A stretch of 61,213 nt of DNA, from assembly GCA_015657635.1 (NCBI GenBank), contig JACDQM010000067.1, positions 1 to 61,213 of the forward strand, read 5' to 3'. A program made the position numbers and the translations under genes. The notes under the pieces were generated by a model. That model was not told the origin of the DNA. It did no database searches and saw nothing but the letters and a program-made list of their open reading frames with translations. This document shows positions 27,421 to 35,553 of the stretch, in pieces (position 1 is the stretch's first letter; each line of letters begins with the position of its first letter). The DNA is from Roseateles sp. (GTDB lineage: Bacteria > Pseudomonadota > Gammaproteobacteria > Burkholderiales > Burkholderiaceae_C).

Positions 27421-27536
27421 GGATTTGCCTCTGCTGCTGCTGCGAATCGGACTGGGATTCAAATATATTAGCGGCATATTTTCAACAGAACGGCACGCCG
27501 GCCGGCCCGGAATGTCGCAGCAAGCAGGAGTCAGCT

Positions 27537-28766
27537 ATGGGTTTGGGAATTGGTGGGCGCAGTGCCGATGAGGCACTGAGCAGTCTGAGCCCCATGCTGG
27601 GCGATATCGCCGACATCCAGCCGTCGGAATATCAGGCGCGGCAGGCCAAGGTTCAGGCGCTGATGCGCCAGCAAGGCGTGGCAGCCTTGGTGCTGCACGC
27701 GGGCGCCAATTTGCGCTATTTCAGTGGCTTGATCTGGCATGCCAGCGAGCGCTTCGTGGGTGCAGTGCTGCCCGCCGAGGGCCCGCTGCGCTATGTGGCA
27801 CCCTGGTTCGAGCTGGGCACCGTCGGTGAGATGATGCAGCTGTCCGGGCCCATCCACAGCTGGCATGAGCATGAGAACGCCTACGCCTGCGTGCAGCAAG
27901 CACTCGTCGCGGCCGGAGTGCGCCAGGGCCAGGTAGCCCTGGACGAGACCATGCCCTATTTCATGGTCGATGGCCTGCAGCGTGTAGCTCCGGAACAGAT
28001 GCAGCTGTTCAGCGCTGCCAATCTCACCGCAGCCTGCCGCATGCAGAAGTCCGCGCAGGAAATCGCGCTGATGCAGCGCGCCTTCGACATGACGCTGGCC
28101 GTGCACCGCGCCACCGCCAGCATGCTGCACGAGGGCATCAGCAGCACCGAGGTGGCGGCCTTCATCGACAAGGCCCATCGCCGTGTTGGTGCGAATGGCT
28201 CAAGCTTCGTGATCGTGCTGTTCGGCGCGGCCTCTTCCTTCCCGCATGGGGTGAAGCACGCCCAGCACCTGCGCGATGGCGATGTGGTGCTGATCGACAC
28301 TGGCTGCTATGTGCACGGTTACACCTCCGACCTGACGCGCAGCTATGTGTTCGGCACGCCCAGCGCACGGGTGCGCGAGATCTGGGCACTCGAAAAGCAG
28401 GCCCAGGCTGCTGCCTTCGCGGCTGCGCGCCTTGGCGCACCCTGCAGCGCGGTCGATGCAGCGGCACGCTCCTGCCTCGAAGCGGCCGGCCTCGGTCCGG
28501 GCTATGAACTGCCGGGGCTGCCGCACCGCACCGGCCACGGTATCGGCCTGAGCATCCATGAGCAGCCGTATCTGGTGGGCAGCGATCACACGCCGTTGGC
28601 GCCTGGGATGTGCTTCAGCAACGAACCGATGATCGTGGTGCCCGGCGAATTCGGTATTCGTCTGGAAGACCACTTCTACATGGGCGAGCAGGGGCCGCAC
28701 TGGTTCACGCTGCCCTCGCACAGCCTGGACGACCCCTTCGGCCTGGCCACAAAAGCGCAGGGCTGA
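27537..28766 (+). CDS. M24-family Xaa-Pro aminopeptidase/dipeptidase-like protein
   Basis: 409-residue pita-bread metallopeptidase with an N-terminal creatinase-like domain (to about 160). The five metal ligands are recognisable: the two Asp in VLIDTGCYVHGYTSDLTR, the His in GHGIGLSIHE, and the Glu in FSNEPMIVVPG and in GIRLEDHF. A GCAGGAG ribosome binding site precedes the ATG. It probably removes residues next to proline from small peptides. It is divergent from the C69 dipeptidase gene. The stop lies inside a 13-bp hairpin. Confidence 0.9.
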   Translation: MGLGIGGRSADEALSSLSPMLGDIADIQPSEYQARQAKVQALMRQQGVAALVLHAGANLRYFSGLIWHASERFVGAVLPAEGPLRYVAPWFELGTVGEMMQLSGPIHSWHEHENAYACVQQALVAAGVRQGQVALDETMPYFMVDGLQRVAPEQMQLFSAANLTAACRMQKSAQEIALMQRAFDMTLAVHRATASMLHEGISSTEVAAFIDKAHRRVGANGSSFVIVLFGAASSFPHGVKHAQHLRDGDVVLIDTGCYVHGYTSDLTRSYVFGTPSARVREIWALEKQAQAAAFAAARLGAPCSAVDAAARSCLEAAGLGPGYELPGLPHRTGHGIGLSIHEQPYLVGSDHTPLAPGMCFSNEPMIVVPGEFGIRLEDHFYMGEQGPHWFTLPSHSLDDPFGLATKAQG

Positions 28767-28787
28767 AGCACTGCTGCTTCAGCCCTG
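28758..28787. terminator. Perfect 13-bp hairpin at a convergent junction
   Basis: CAGGGCTGAAGCA (28758-28770) and TGCTTCAGCCCTG (28775-28787) pair perfectly around a 4-nt loop. The M24 peptidase stop (28764-28766) is inside the left arm. No T tract follows on either strand, so a bidirectional attenuating role is likely but not certain. Confidence 0.5.
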
Positions 28788-28839
28788 TCGCTCCCTGTCG
28801 CTGTGTGCCTTCCCCGTCGCGCAGGACCAGCGCAGCGGA

Positions 28840-29193
28840 TCAGACCGCCGCTGTAACGACGATCTCGATCTTCCACTCCGGCTTGGCCAGGTCAGCCTTC
28901 ACCGTTGCGCGTGGCGGCGTGTGGCCGGGCACGACCCAGGCTTCCCAGACCGCGTTCATCGCGGCGAAATCGGCCAGATCCTTGATGAAGATCTGCGCGC
29001 GCAGGATCTTGCTCTTGTCGCTGCCGGCGCGGGCCAGCAGTGCGTCGATCGCGGCCAGCACCTGCTGGGTCTGGCCGGTGATGTCCTGGCTGCCGTCTTC
29101 GGCGATCTGGCCGGCCAGATAGACAGTGCCGTTGTGCACGGCCATCTCGGACATGCGGGCGCCGACGTCAAAACGCTGGATGCTGGAGCTCAT
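28840..29193 (-). CDS. RidA/YjgF family reactive-intermediate deaminase
   Basis: 117-residue trimer-forming protein that hydrolyses reactive enamines and imines released by PLP enzymes. Family marks are [31 protein letters not shown] and the late [10 protein letters not shown] with the conserved Arg, followed by the IEI motif. The ATG overlaps the stop of plsY (TGA at 29190-29192), so the two are translated together. It belongs to one of the RidA subfamilies other than the archetypal one, as the sequence is quite diverged from RidA itself. Confidence 0.88.
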   Translation of the reverse strand: MSSSIQRFDVGARMSEMAVHNGTVYLAGQIAEDGSQDITGQTQQVLAAIDALLARAGSDKSKILRAQIFIKDLADFAAMNAVWEAWVVPGHTPPRATVKADLAKPEWKIEIVVTAAV

Positions 29194-29930
29194 TGCTTCT
29201 TGCCTTTGGGTTTGGAATCGTGATGGTGATGCGAATGGCCGTGCGGCCTAGGGCCGACGCCATGCGGATGCTTCTTGCTGCTGCCGGCCGGCGGCGTGGC
29301 TGCTGCTGCGGCGGCGCCGGACTTCTGGCCGATCTTGCTTTCGGTGCCGTTGAGCAGCTTCTTGATATTGGCCTCATGCCGCCAGATCAGCAGCAGGGCC
29401 ATGATGCCGGCCGTCAGCACGATGGGGCTCATGCCCCAGATCAGCATCTGATAGAAGGGCGCGAACACCGCGGCGACCATCGCCGCCAGTGAGGAATAGC
29501 GCGAGAAGTAGGCAATGATCAGCCAGGTCGCCAGCGTGGCCGCACCCAGCAGCGGGTTCAGCGCCAACAGCACACCAGCCGCGGTGGCCACGCCCTTGCC
29601 GCCTTCGAACTTGAAGAACACCGGCCACAGATGGCCCAGGAACGCACCCAGGCCGACCAGCGCCGCGGTGCCTTCGCCCAGGCCCAGCGGTGCGCCCCAC
29701 AGCACCACCGCCAACACCGGCAGATAGCCCTTCAGCGCGTCGAAGACCAGGGTGAGGATGGCGGCCAGCTTGTTGCCGGAACGCAGCACGTTGGTGGCGC
29801 CCGGATTGCCCGAGCCATAGCTGCGCGGATCGGACAGGCCCATCACGCGGCTGATGATGACGGCGAACGACAGCGAGCCGATGAGGTAGCCGGCCAGTGC
29901 GGCCAGCAAGGGGTAGAGGGTGTCTTGCAT
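29190..29930 (-). CDS. plsY: Glycerol-3-phosphate acyltransferase PlsY with basic/His-rich tail
   Basis: Integral inner-membrane enzyme that transfers acyl from acyl-phosphate to glycerol-3-phosphate, the first step of phospholipid synthesis. The three conserved motifs are present: [35 protein letters not shown], and the later region around [15 protein letters not shown]. The core ends near residue 205. A further 40 residues follow, rich in Ala, His and Lys ([20 protein letters not shown]), an unusual cytoplasmic tail. Overlaps the RidA-family gene by 4 bp and follows ybaK closely. Confidence 0.93.
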   Translation of the reverse strand: MQDTLYPLLAALAGYLIGSLSFAVIISRVMGLSDPRSYGSGNPGATNVLRSGNKLAAILTLVFDALKGYLPVLAVVLWGAPLGLGEGTAALVGLGAFLGHLWPVFFKFEGGKGVATAAGVLLALNPLLGAATLATWLIIAYFSRYSSLAAMVAAVFAPFYQMLIWGMSPIVLTAGIMALLLIWRHEANIKKLLNGTESKIGQKSGAAAAAATPPAGSSKKHPHGVGPRPHGHSHHHHDSKPKGKKQ

Positions 29931-29936
29931 GGGGCG

Positions 29937-30437
29937 CTATTCTGCCCGGATGGCGCACTGCACCGGCCGGGCCTGCAAGAGCTGCGTCAGAACCTGCGGC
30001 GAGATGCCCACCAGATAGCCGCGCCGCCCGCCATTGATGCAGATGCGCTCCAGCGCCAGGATGCCCGACTCCACATACACCGGCATCGCCTTGCGTGTGC
30101 CAAACGGCGAGGTGCCACCGACCATATAGCCGCTGTGGCGCTGCGCGACATCGGGCTTGCAGGGCTCGACTTTTTTGCAGGGAATCTGCCGCGCCAACTC
30201 CTTCAGGCTGACCTGGCAGTCGCCATGCATCAGCACGATCAGCGGCTGCGCCTTTTCGTCCTGCATCACCAGGGTCTTGACCACCTCATGCTCGGGCACG
30301 CCGAGCTGGCGCGAGCTCTCCGCCGTGCCGCCATGCTCGACATAGTCGTAGACATGCTCGGTAAAGGCCACCTTGTGCTGGCGCAGCAGCTGGGTGGCCG
30401 GGGTCTCGCTGACATGGGCGTGGTTCTTCTTCGACAT
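29937..30437 (-). CDS. ybaK: Cys-tRNA(Pro)/Cys-tRNA(Cys) deacylase
   Basis: 166-residue YbaK/EbsC family editing enzyme that removes Cys mischarged onto tRNA-Pro. The conserved features are VVKTLVMQ, the catalytic-region Lys in SLKELARQIPCKKVE, and the long motif GYMVGGTSPFGTRKAMPVYVE, followed by GGRRGYLVGISP. It leads a minus-strand run ybaK-plsY-ridA with gaps of 6 bp and an overlap. Confidence 0.93.
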   Translation of the reverse strand: MSKKNHAHVSETPATQLLRQHKVAFTEHVYDYVEHGGTAESSRQLGVPEHEVVKTLVMQDEKAQPLIVLMHGDCQVSLKELARQIPCKKVEPCKPDVAQRHSGYMVGGTSPFGTRKAMPVYVESGILALERICINGGRRGYLVGISPQVLTQLLQARPVQCAIRAE

Positions 30438-30482
30438 GAGGATGGATTTTCCCCCATGCCGAAGCCCCAGACCGGCGCAGGC

Positions 30483-31526
30483 TCAGGCGGCCTGTCGACG
30501 CCGGCGCGCAGCGCCCGTGCCCATCACACCCAGCAAGCCCAGACCCAGCAGAGCCACCGTGGCCGGCTCGGAGACCGGGTAGGCCGCATTCACCGCCGCA
30601 CGCGCCAGATCCGGGTTGTTGCTGAAGATGCCATCGACGCCATAGCCCAGGATGGTGGCGTAGCTCTTGCCCGAGGCGCCCATCAGCGCATCGGTGGTCA
30701 GCGTGTAGGCATGCACCAGCAGGCCGGCCGCATGCAGCTGATCGACGCAGGCCTGGTTCATATTGGCGATGCTGGTGCCCACACCGTCGGCAATGGTCTT
30801 GATGGTGGCCGCGTTGGCAGCGGCCATCTGGCAGTTGGTGATCAGGTAGGCGACGGGCAAGTCGTTGAGGTTGTTGGCGCTGTCGTTCAGGTAGCGCACC
30901 ACCGTCTCATCAAAGGACTGCAGGAAGACGTTGTTGTGCTGGCCGTTGAAGAAGCCCTGGTACTTGGGATCGCGCAACTGGGCCAGCATGGCCGCAGCCA
31001 TCGCCAGGTTGTAGCTGCTGTTGCCGCTGATCGTCTTGATCTCCGGATAGACGCCAATGATGGTGCCATCGGCCTTGTAGAGGCTGTAGGCGTAGTCCAG
31101 CACCTCGCCGAAGGTCGCGATGTCGAAGCGGTCGCTGCTGCTGTAGTAGCCATTGCCCGCCCTGGAGTAGCCGGCGGTGCCGACTTCGTCACCGCGCGAG
31201 GTCGCCTGCAAGGCCAGCACCTGCGCCAAGGTCAGGCTGTCGATATTGGTGGTGCTGGTGGCACTGGTGGTGGCGCTCAGGTTGCGGTCATGCCGGGCGA
31301 CGAGCTGGCCGTCAGCCGTCATGAACAGGTCGGGCTCGATGAAGTCCGCGCCCATGCCGACCGCCAGACGGTACGAGGCCATCGTGTGCTCGGGCAGGTA
31401 GCCACTTGCGCCGCGATGGGCAATCACGAGAGGACGCTCCACCAGCGGGCCGGCTTGAGCAGCCAGGGGGGAGATCAGGGTGCCGGCGGCGATCAGGCTG
31501 GCGAACAGCGGGGCGAGTTTCAGCAT
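30483..31526 (-). CDS. Exported glycerophosphodiester phosphodiesterase with PEP-CTERM tail
   Basis: 347-residue GDPD that splits glycerophosphodiesters into glycerol-3-phosphate and an alcohol. The signal peptide runs to about AAQAG. Catalytic motifs: VIAHRGASGYLPEHT (two His), GADFIEPDLFMTADGQLVARHD, and IGVYPEIK. The C-terminus VSEPATVALLGLGLLGVMG followed by RRRR is a PEP-CTERM sorting signal, processed by exosortase and linked to export with exopolysaccharide. The ATG at 31526 has a GGAG upstream; 31538 is an alternative. A possible PHO box lies about 85 bp upstream, so phosphate control is plausible. Confidence 0.9.
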   Translation of the reverse strand: MLKLAPLFASLIAAGTLISPLAAQAGPLVERPLVIAHRGASGYLPEHTMASYRLAVGMGADFIEPDLFMTADGQLVARHDRNLSATTSATSTTNIDSLTLAQVLALQATSRGDEVGTAGYSRAGNGYYSSSDRFDIATFGEVLDYAYSLYKADGTIIGVYPEIKTISGNSSYNLAMAAAMLAQLRDPKYQGFFNGQHNNVFLQSFDETVVRYLNDSANNLNDLPVAYLITNCQMAAANAATIKTIADGVGTSIANMNQACVDQLHAAGLLVHAYTLTTDALMGASGKSYATILGYGVDGIFSNNPDLARAAVNAAYPVSEPATVALLGLGLLGVMGTGAARRRRQAA

Positions 31527-31610
31527 CGGGAGCTCCAACGGATTGAGTTTGGGGTGAAGCCCAGCCCCGCAGCGGAGCGGGCCAGGAACTCGTGCATTAC
31601 TTCACACCGA

Positions 31611-31628
31611 TGTGATCCGCTGATGACA
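31611..31628 (-). promoter_or_regulatory. Possible PHO box upstream of the glycerophosphodiesterase
   Basis: Read on the minus strand: CTGTCATCAGCGGATCAC. The first half matches the PhoB half-site CTGTCAT exactly; the second (GGATCAC against CTGTCAC) matches in four of seven positions, with the usual 4-bp spacer. Confidence 0.35.
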
Positions 31629-31771
31629 GCGCCATGACGGCCCGGGATGTGCGCAAATCGCCCACCTTTTCGGGGCGCACAGTCCATTCGATAGCAACTG
31701 TCCTCGGTGCTGCCACGGCGCAGTGGCTGATCAGGCTGCGGGGGTCGATGCGAGATGTGGACCGAGCTCGC

Positions 31772-32191
31772 TCATCGCGCCGACTCCGGCAGGCCGAAGA
31801 TGCGATCAAACGCCCAGGTGAATCCGATCGCGTAGAAAAAGAAAAACACCAGCACCGCCAGGTCGGCCAGAAAGGCCTGCCACAGCGAGATCTGCAACCA
31901 CCAGGCCATCGGCGGCACCAGCAGCAACACCAGGCCGCCCTCGAAACCGAGGCCGTGCAGCAGGCGCCGCTGCAGGTTGCGGCCCTTGACGCTCTGGCGC
32001 GCTTCCCAGCGCTCGAACCAGCCGTTGAAGACATAGTTCCACAGCAGCGCGATGGTCGACATCAGCAGCGCCAGCCCCAGCGCCGAACCCAGCCCTTCAT
32101 CAAACAGCCAGCCCAGAGTCGGGCCGACCACTGCCACGGCGATAAGCTCATACAGCAGCGCCTGGACGACGCGACGGGTTCTCGGACTCAT
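31772..32191 (-). CDS. PACE-family (AceI-like) multidrug efflux protein
   Basis: 139-residue protein with four hydrophobic helices and two bacterial-transmembrane-pair domains, as in the chlorhexidine exporter AceI. The conserved membrane Glu falls at position 15 (ALLYELIAVA), as in AceI. The other family marks are LLWNYVFNGWFERWE after helix 2 and FYAIGFTWAFDRIFG at the C-terminus. I start at 32191 (MSPRTRRV). Family members export biocides and probably polyamines. No LysR regulator, frequent for this family, is adjacent. Confidence 0.88.
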   Translation of the reverse strand: MSPRTRRVVQALLYELIAVAVVGPTLGWLFDEGLGSALGLALLMSTIALLWNYVFNGWFERWEARQSVKGRNLQRRLLHGLGFEGGLVLLLVPPMAWWLQISLWQAFLADLAVLVFFFFYAIGFTWAFDRIFGLPESAR

Positions 32192-32202
32192 GCCGCGCCC
32201 CT

Positions 32203-33261
32203 TCACTGCGCCGGGTCGCGGATCTCCCAGCGGATCTTGTCGATCTCGGCCAGCAGTTCCGGCGCCAAGGTGATGCCCCAGGCCTCGATGTTCTCGTCCA
32301 GCTGGGCCTGGCTGGTGACGCCGATGATGGTGGAGGCCACGCACCAGCGCGTGTAGCACCAGGCCAGTGCCATCTGCGTGGGCGTCAGGTCATGGGCGCG
32401 TGCCAGCGCGTTGTAGCGCTGCGCGGCGGCCAGCGATTCAGGGCGCGCCCAGCGCTGCTTCTTGAAGCTCTCGAACACCGACAGCCGGCCGCGCTGCGCC
32501 GGGTCCAGCAGGCCTTGCGCGTCGTACTTGCCGGTCAGCGTGCCGAAGCCCAGCGGCGAATAGGCCAGCAGGCCCACGCCGTGGCGGTGCAGCGCCTCGT
32601 CCAGGCCGTTGTCGACCACCCGGTTGACCAGCGAATAAGGGTTCTGCACCGAGACGATGCGCGGCAGGCCGTGCTGTTCGGCCAGGCGGATGAACTCACC
32701 CACGCCGTAGGGCGTCTCGTTGGACAGGCCGATATGGCGCACCTTGCCGGCGCGCACCAGTTGCTGCAGGGCTTCGAGCTGCTCGTGCATGCCGGTGACG
32801 GGTTGGTCCTTGGCGGGGTCGAAATACAGGCCGCCGAACATCGGCACATGTCGGTTCGGCCAGTGGATCTGGTAGAGGTCGATCACCTCGGTCTGCAGAC
32901 GCCGCAGGCTGTCCTCGCAGGCCTGCACGATGTCCTGTGCACGCAGATCGGCACTGCCCTCTCGGATCCAGTTGTAGCCGCGCGCCGGCCCGGCCACCTT
33001 GGTGGCCAGCACGATTTTGTGGCGCAGCCCCGGCCGCGCCGCCAGCCAGCGGCCGATGAAGCTCTCGGTGACGGTGAAGGTGTCGGCGCGGGCCGGCACC
33101 GGGTACATCTCAGCGGTGTCGATGAAGTTGATGCCACGCGCCACGGCGTGGTCCAGCAGCGCCTGGGTGGCGGCTTCGTCCACCTGTTCGCCAAAGGTCA
33201 TGGTGCCCAGGCAGATGGGGCTGACGCTCAAGTCCGAGCGTCCAAGGGGTGTGCTTTGCAT
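32203..33261 (-). CDS. tas: Aldo/keto reductase, Tas-like
   Basis: 352-residue NADPH-dependent TIM-barrel oxidoreductase. The tetrad can be read as Asp and Tyr in FIDTAEMYPVP, Lys in ATKVAG, and His in YQIHWPNRH. The NADPH-binding end IIGVTSQAQLDENIEAW is present. Length and the AEMYPVP signature fit the E. coli Tas protein (346 residues). Start at 33261 (MQSTPLGRSDL). It lies 11 bp before the PACE exporter gene on the same strand. The physiological substrate is unknown. Confidence 0.88.
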   Translation of the reverse strand: MQSTPLGRSDLSVSPICLGTMTFGEQVDEAATQALLDHAVARGINFIDTAEMYPVPARADTFTVTESFIGRWLAARPGLRHKIVLATKVAGPARGYNWIREGSADLRAQDIVQACEDSLRRLQTEVIDLYQIHWPNRHVPMFGGLYFDPAKDQPVTGMHEQLEALQQLVRAGKVRHIGLSNETPYGVGEFIRLAEQHGLPRIVSVQNPYSLVNRVVDNGLDEALHRHGVGLLAYSPLGFGTLTGKYDAQGLLDPAQRGRLSVFESFKKQRWARPESLAAAQRYNALARAHDLTPTQMALAWCYTRWCVASTIIGVTSQAQLDENIEAWGITLAPELLAEIDKIRWEIRDPAQ

Positions 33262-33321
33262 AGTGACGGGGTCCTGCTTCAGGTCAGCCGGCAGTTTGCC
33301 CCAGAAGACGAAAATGAAAGG

Positions 33322-34956
33322 ATGCACATCGCACTGTCATTCTTTCCGCCCCGCGCCAGCGGCCGCATCGCCTTGCTCCGCCACAGCCTGTGCGCCCTGC
33401 TGCTGGCCCTGGGCTGCATCAGCGCCCTCGCCACGCCGGCGAGCGAGTCCTCCCCCTGGTTCGACGCCAGCGGCCGCCCCAACGCGCAGGCGCGCCTGGC
33501 CCTGGCCCTGCTAGCCGATGCACCCAGCCATGGCCTGGTGGCCGAGGATTACCAGACGCCCGCCCTGGCCCAACTGATGCAGCAGGCCGAGCGCGAGCCG
33601 CTGCCGGATGGGGCGCGCCAGAGCCGGCTCGCGCAGGCGCTGACGGCGGCACTGCAGCGCTATCTGCGCGATCTGCACCAGGGGCGGCTGGACCCGCGCC
33701 AGGTGCACCATGATTTCGAGCCCCCGGCCCGCAATGGCTTCGACGCCGAAGCCCTGCTGGCGAGCGCGCTGCAGACCCGGCGCCTCGCCGAGGCCGTGCA
33801 GGCTGCCGCGCCACAGCTGCCGCTCTACGGCCAGCTGCGCCAGGCGCTGGCACAGCTGCGCGCCGCACCCGACGCCGCCTGGGATGCCCCGTTGCCGCCG
33901 CTGCCGCGCCCGGCCAAGGCCCGCGCCGGCGCGCCGTCCAAGCTGGAACCCGGCCAAGCCTGGGCTGGGCTGCCGCTGCTGACGCGCCGACTGCAGGCCC
34001 TGGGTGATCTGCCGGCTGATGTAGCGCCCCCGGCGCTGCTGGACGGCCCGCTGCTGCAGGCGCTGCAAAGCTTCCAGCAGCGCCACGGTCTGGCGCCGGA
34101 TGGCGTGATCGGCCGCGACACGCTCACCGCGCTGGCGCCGACGCCTGCCGCGCGCGCACGCCAGATCGAGCTGAACCTGGAGCGCCTGCGCTGGACGCCA
34201 CTGACCCAATCGCGGCGCATGGTGGTGATCAATATCCCGGAGTTCGTGCTGCGCGCCTACGAGGTCAGCAACGGCCGGATCGAGGTCAAGCAGACGATGA
34301 AGGTGATCGTCGGCAAGGCGATGGACACGCAGACGCCGCTGTTCGACGAGGCGATGCGCTTCATCGAATTCAGCCCCTTCTGGAACGTGCCGCCCTCGAT
34401 CGCCCGCAAGGAAACCGTGCCGCGCCTGCGCCGTGACCCCGGCTATCTGGAGCGCGAGCAGATGGAGTTCGTGCTGGCTGACGGCCGCATCAGCACTGAA
34501 GTGACGCCGGCCGTGCTGGCCGACGTGCAGGCCGGCCGCGCACGCATCCGCCAGCGCCCGGGGCCGAAGAATGCGCTGGGCGAGATCAAGTTCGTGTTTC
34601 CCAACAGCGAGCACATCTTTCTGCACCACACGCCCTCGGTCGGCCTGTTCGGCCGTGAGCGCCGCGACTTCAGCCACGGCTGCATCCGTGTGGAGGCGCC
34701 GGTCGAACTGGCGCTGTTCGTGCTGCAGGACATGCCGCAGTGGAGCGAGCCGCGCGTGCGCGAGGCCATGGGCGCCGGCCAGCTGCAGACGATCAAGCTC
34801 GCCACGCCGGTGCCGGTGCTGATCGCCTACGGCACCACCTTGGTCAAGCAGGGCCGGCTGTACGTCTATCCCGACATCTACGGCCATGACCGCGTGCTCG
34901 ACCAGGCCTTGCGCCAGCGCAAGCCCCCCGCCCTGATTCCAGCGAGGATTGAATGA
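33322..34956 (+). CDS. L,D-transpeptidase, YcbB/LdtD type
   Basis: 544-residue periplasmic enzyme that forms 3-3 cross-links in peptidoglycan. A signal peptide (ALLLALGCISALA) is followed by a long helical region, a peptidoglycan-binding-like segment (LLQALQSFQQRHGLAPDGVIGRDTL, around residue 250) and the YkuD catalytic domain. The active site is SHGCIRV with Cys454, with upstream His in IFLHHTPS. I start at 33322 (MHIALSFFP). The last bases overlap the MepK-like gene (ATGA), the same order as ycbB-ycbK in E. coli. Confidence 0.92.
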   Translation: MHIALSFFPPRASGRIALLRHSLCALLLALGCISALATPASESSPWFDASGRPNAQARLALALLADAPSHGLVAEDYQTPALAQLMQQAEREPLPDGARQSRLAQALTAALQRYLRDLHQGRLDPRQVHHDFEPPARNGFDAEALLASALQTRRLAEAVQAAAPQLPLYGQLRQALAQLRAAPDAAWDAPLPPLPRPAKARAGAPSKLEPGQAWAGLPLLTRRLQALGDLPADVAPPALLDGPLLQALQSFQQRHGLAPDGVIGRDTLTALAPTPAARARQIELNLERLRWTPLTQSRRMVVINIPEFVLRAYEVSNGRIEVKQTMKVIVGKAMDTQTPLFDEAMRFIEFSPFWNVPPSIARKETVPRLRRDPGYLEREQMEFVLADGRISTEVTPAVLADVQAGRARIRQRPGPKNALGEIKFVFPNSEHIFLHHTPSVGLFGRERRDFSHGCIRVEAPVELALFVLQDMPQWSEPRVREAMGAGQLQTIKLATPVPVLIAYGTTLVKQGRLYVYPDIYGHDRVLDQALRQRKPPALIPARIE

Positions 34957-35525
34957 TGAACTCTGACGACCGCCACACCGCCAACCGCCGCGGCTTTCTG
35001 CGCCGCAGCCTCACCTTGACCGCCGCCGGCACCCTGGCCGGCATGGCCACGGGCGCGGCGCGCGCCTCGGTGGGCAGCGGCGAACGCGCGCTGGCCTTTG
35101 CCCACACCCACACCGGCGAACGCATCCAGATCGTCTATGCGGTGGGCGAGCGTTTCATCGACGAATCGCTGAGCCGGCTCAACCACTTCATGCGCGACCA
35201 CTACAGCGGCGAGGTGGGGCAGATGGACCCGCAGCTGTTCGAGCTGCTGCACCGCCTGCACGCGCGGCTGGGCGGCTTAGGCGCCTTCGAGGTGATCTCG
35301 GCCTACCGCAGCCCGGCCACCAATGCGGCGCTGCGCGTCAGCCGTGCCGGCGGCGTGGCCAAGCGCAGCCTGCATATGGAAGGCCGTGCCATCGACGTGC
35401 GCCTGCCCGGCGTGCCGCTGGCTGCGCTACGCCTCGCGGCACTGTCGCTGCGCGCCGGCGGCGTGGGCTACTACCCGAAGGACGGCTTCGTACACATCGA
35501 CACGGGCACGCCGCGCGCCTGGTAA
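34953..35525 (+). CDS. mepK: Tat-exported DUF882/M15A murein endopeptidase, MepK (YcbK)-like
   Basis: 190-residue exported metallopeptidase. A twin-arginine signal (NRRGFLRRSLTLTAAG) ends near GAARA. The M15A zinc motifs are SRAGG-type HMEGRAIDVRL (His and Asp ligands in LHMEGRAIDVRLPG) and the late GFVHIDTG. E. coli MepK cleaves D,D cross-links and also the L,D (3-3) cross-links made by Ldt enzymes, so the coupled pair can both make and open such links. ATG at 34953 or 34956; both overlap or abut the transpeptidase stop. Confidence 0.9.
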   Translation: MMNSDDRHTANRRGFLRRSLTLTAAGTLAGMATGAARASVGSGERALAFAHTHTGERIQIVYAVGERFIDESLSRLNHFMRDHYSGEVGQMDPQLFELLHRLHARLGGLGAFEVISAYRSPATNAALRVSRAGGVAKRSLHMEGRAIDVRLPGVPLAALRLAALSLRAGGVGYYPKDGFVHIDTGTPRAW

Positions 35526-35553
35526 GACGGGCTTGCTGGCGAGGGGACGGCCT

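Noticed and set aside
31600..31615. A CRP-like dyad TTCACACCGATGTGAT upstream of the glycerophosphodiesterase
   Set aside because: The half-sites are in the wrong order (TCACA before TGTGA) and too close compared with the CRP consensus.
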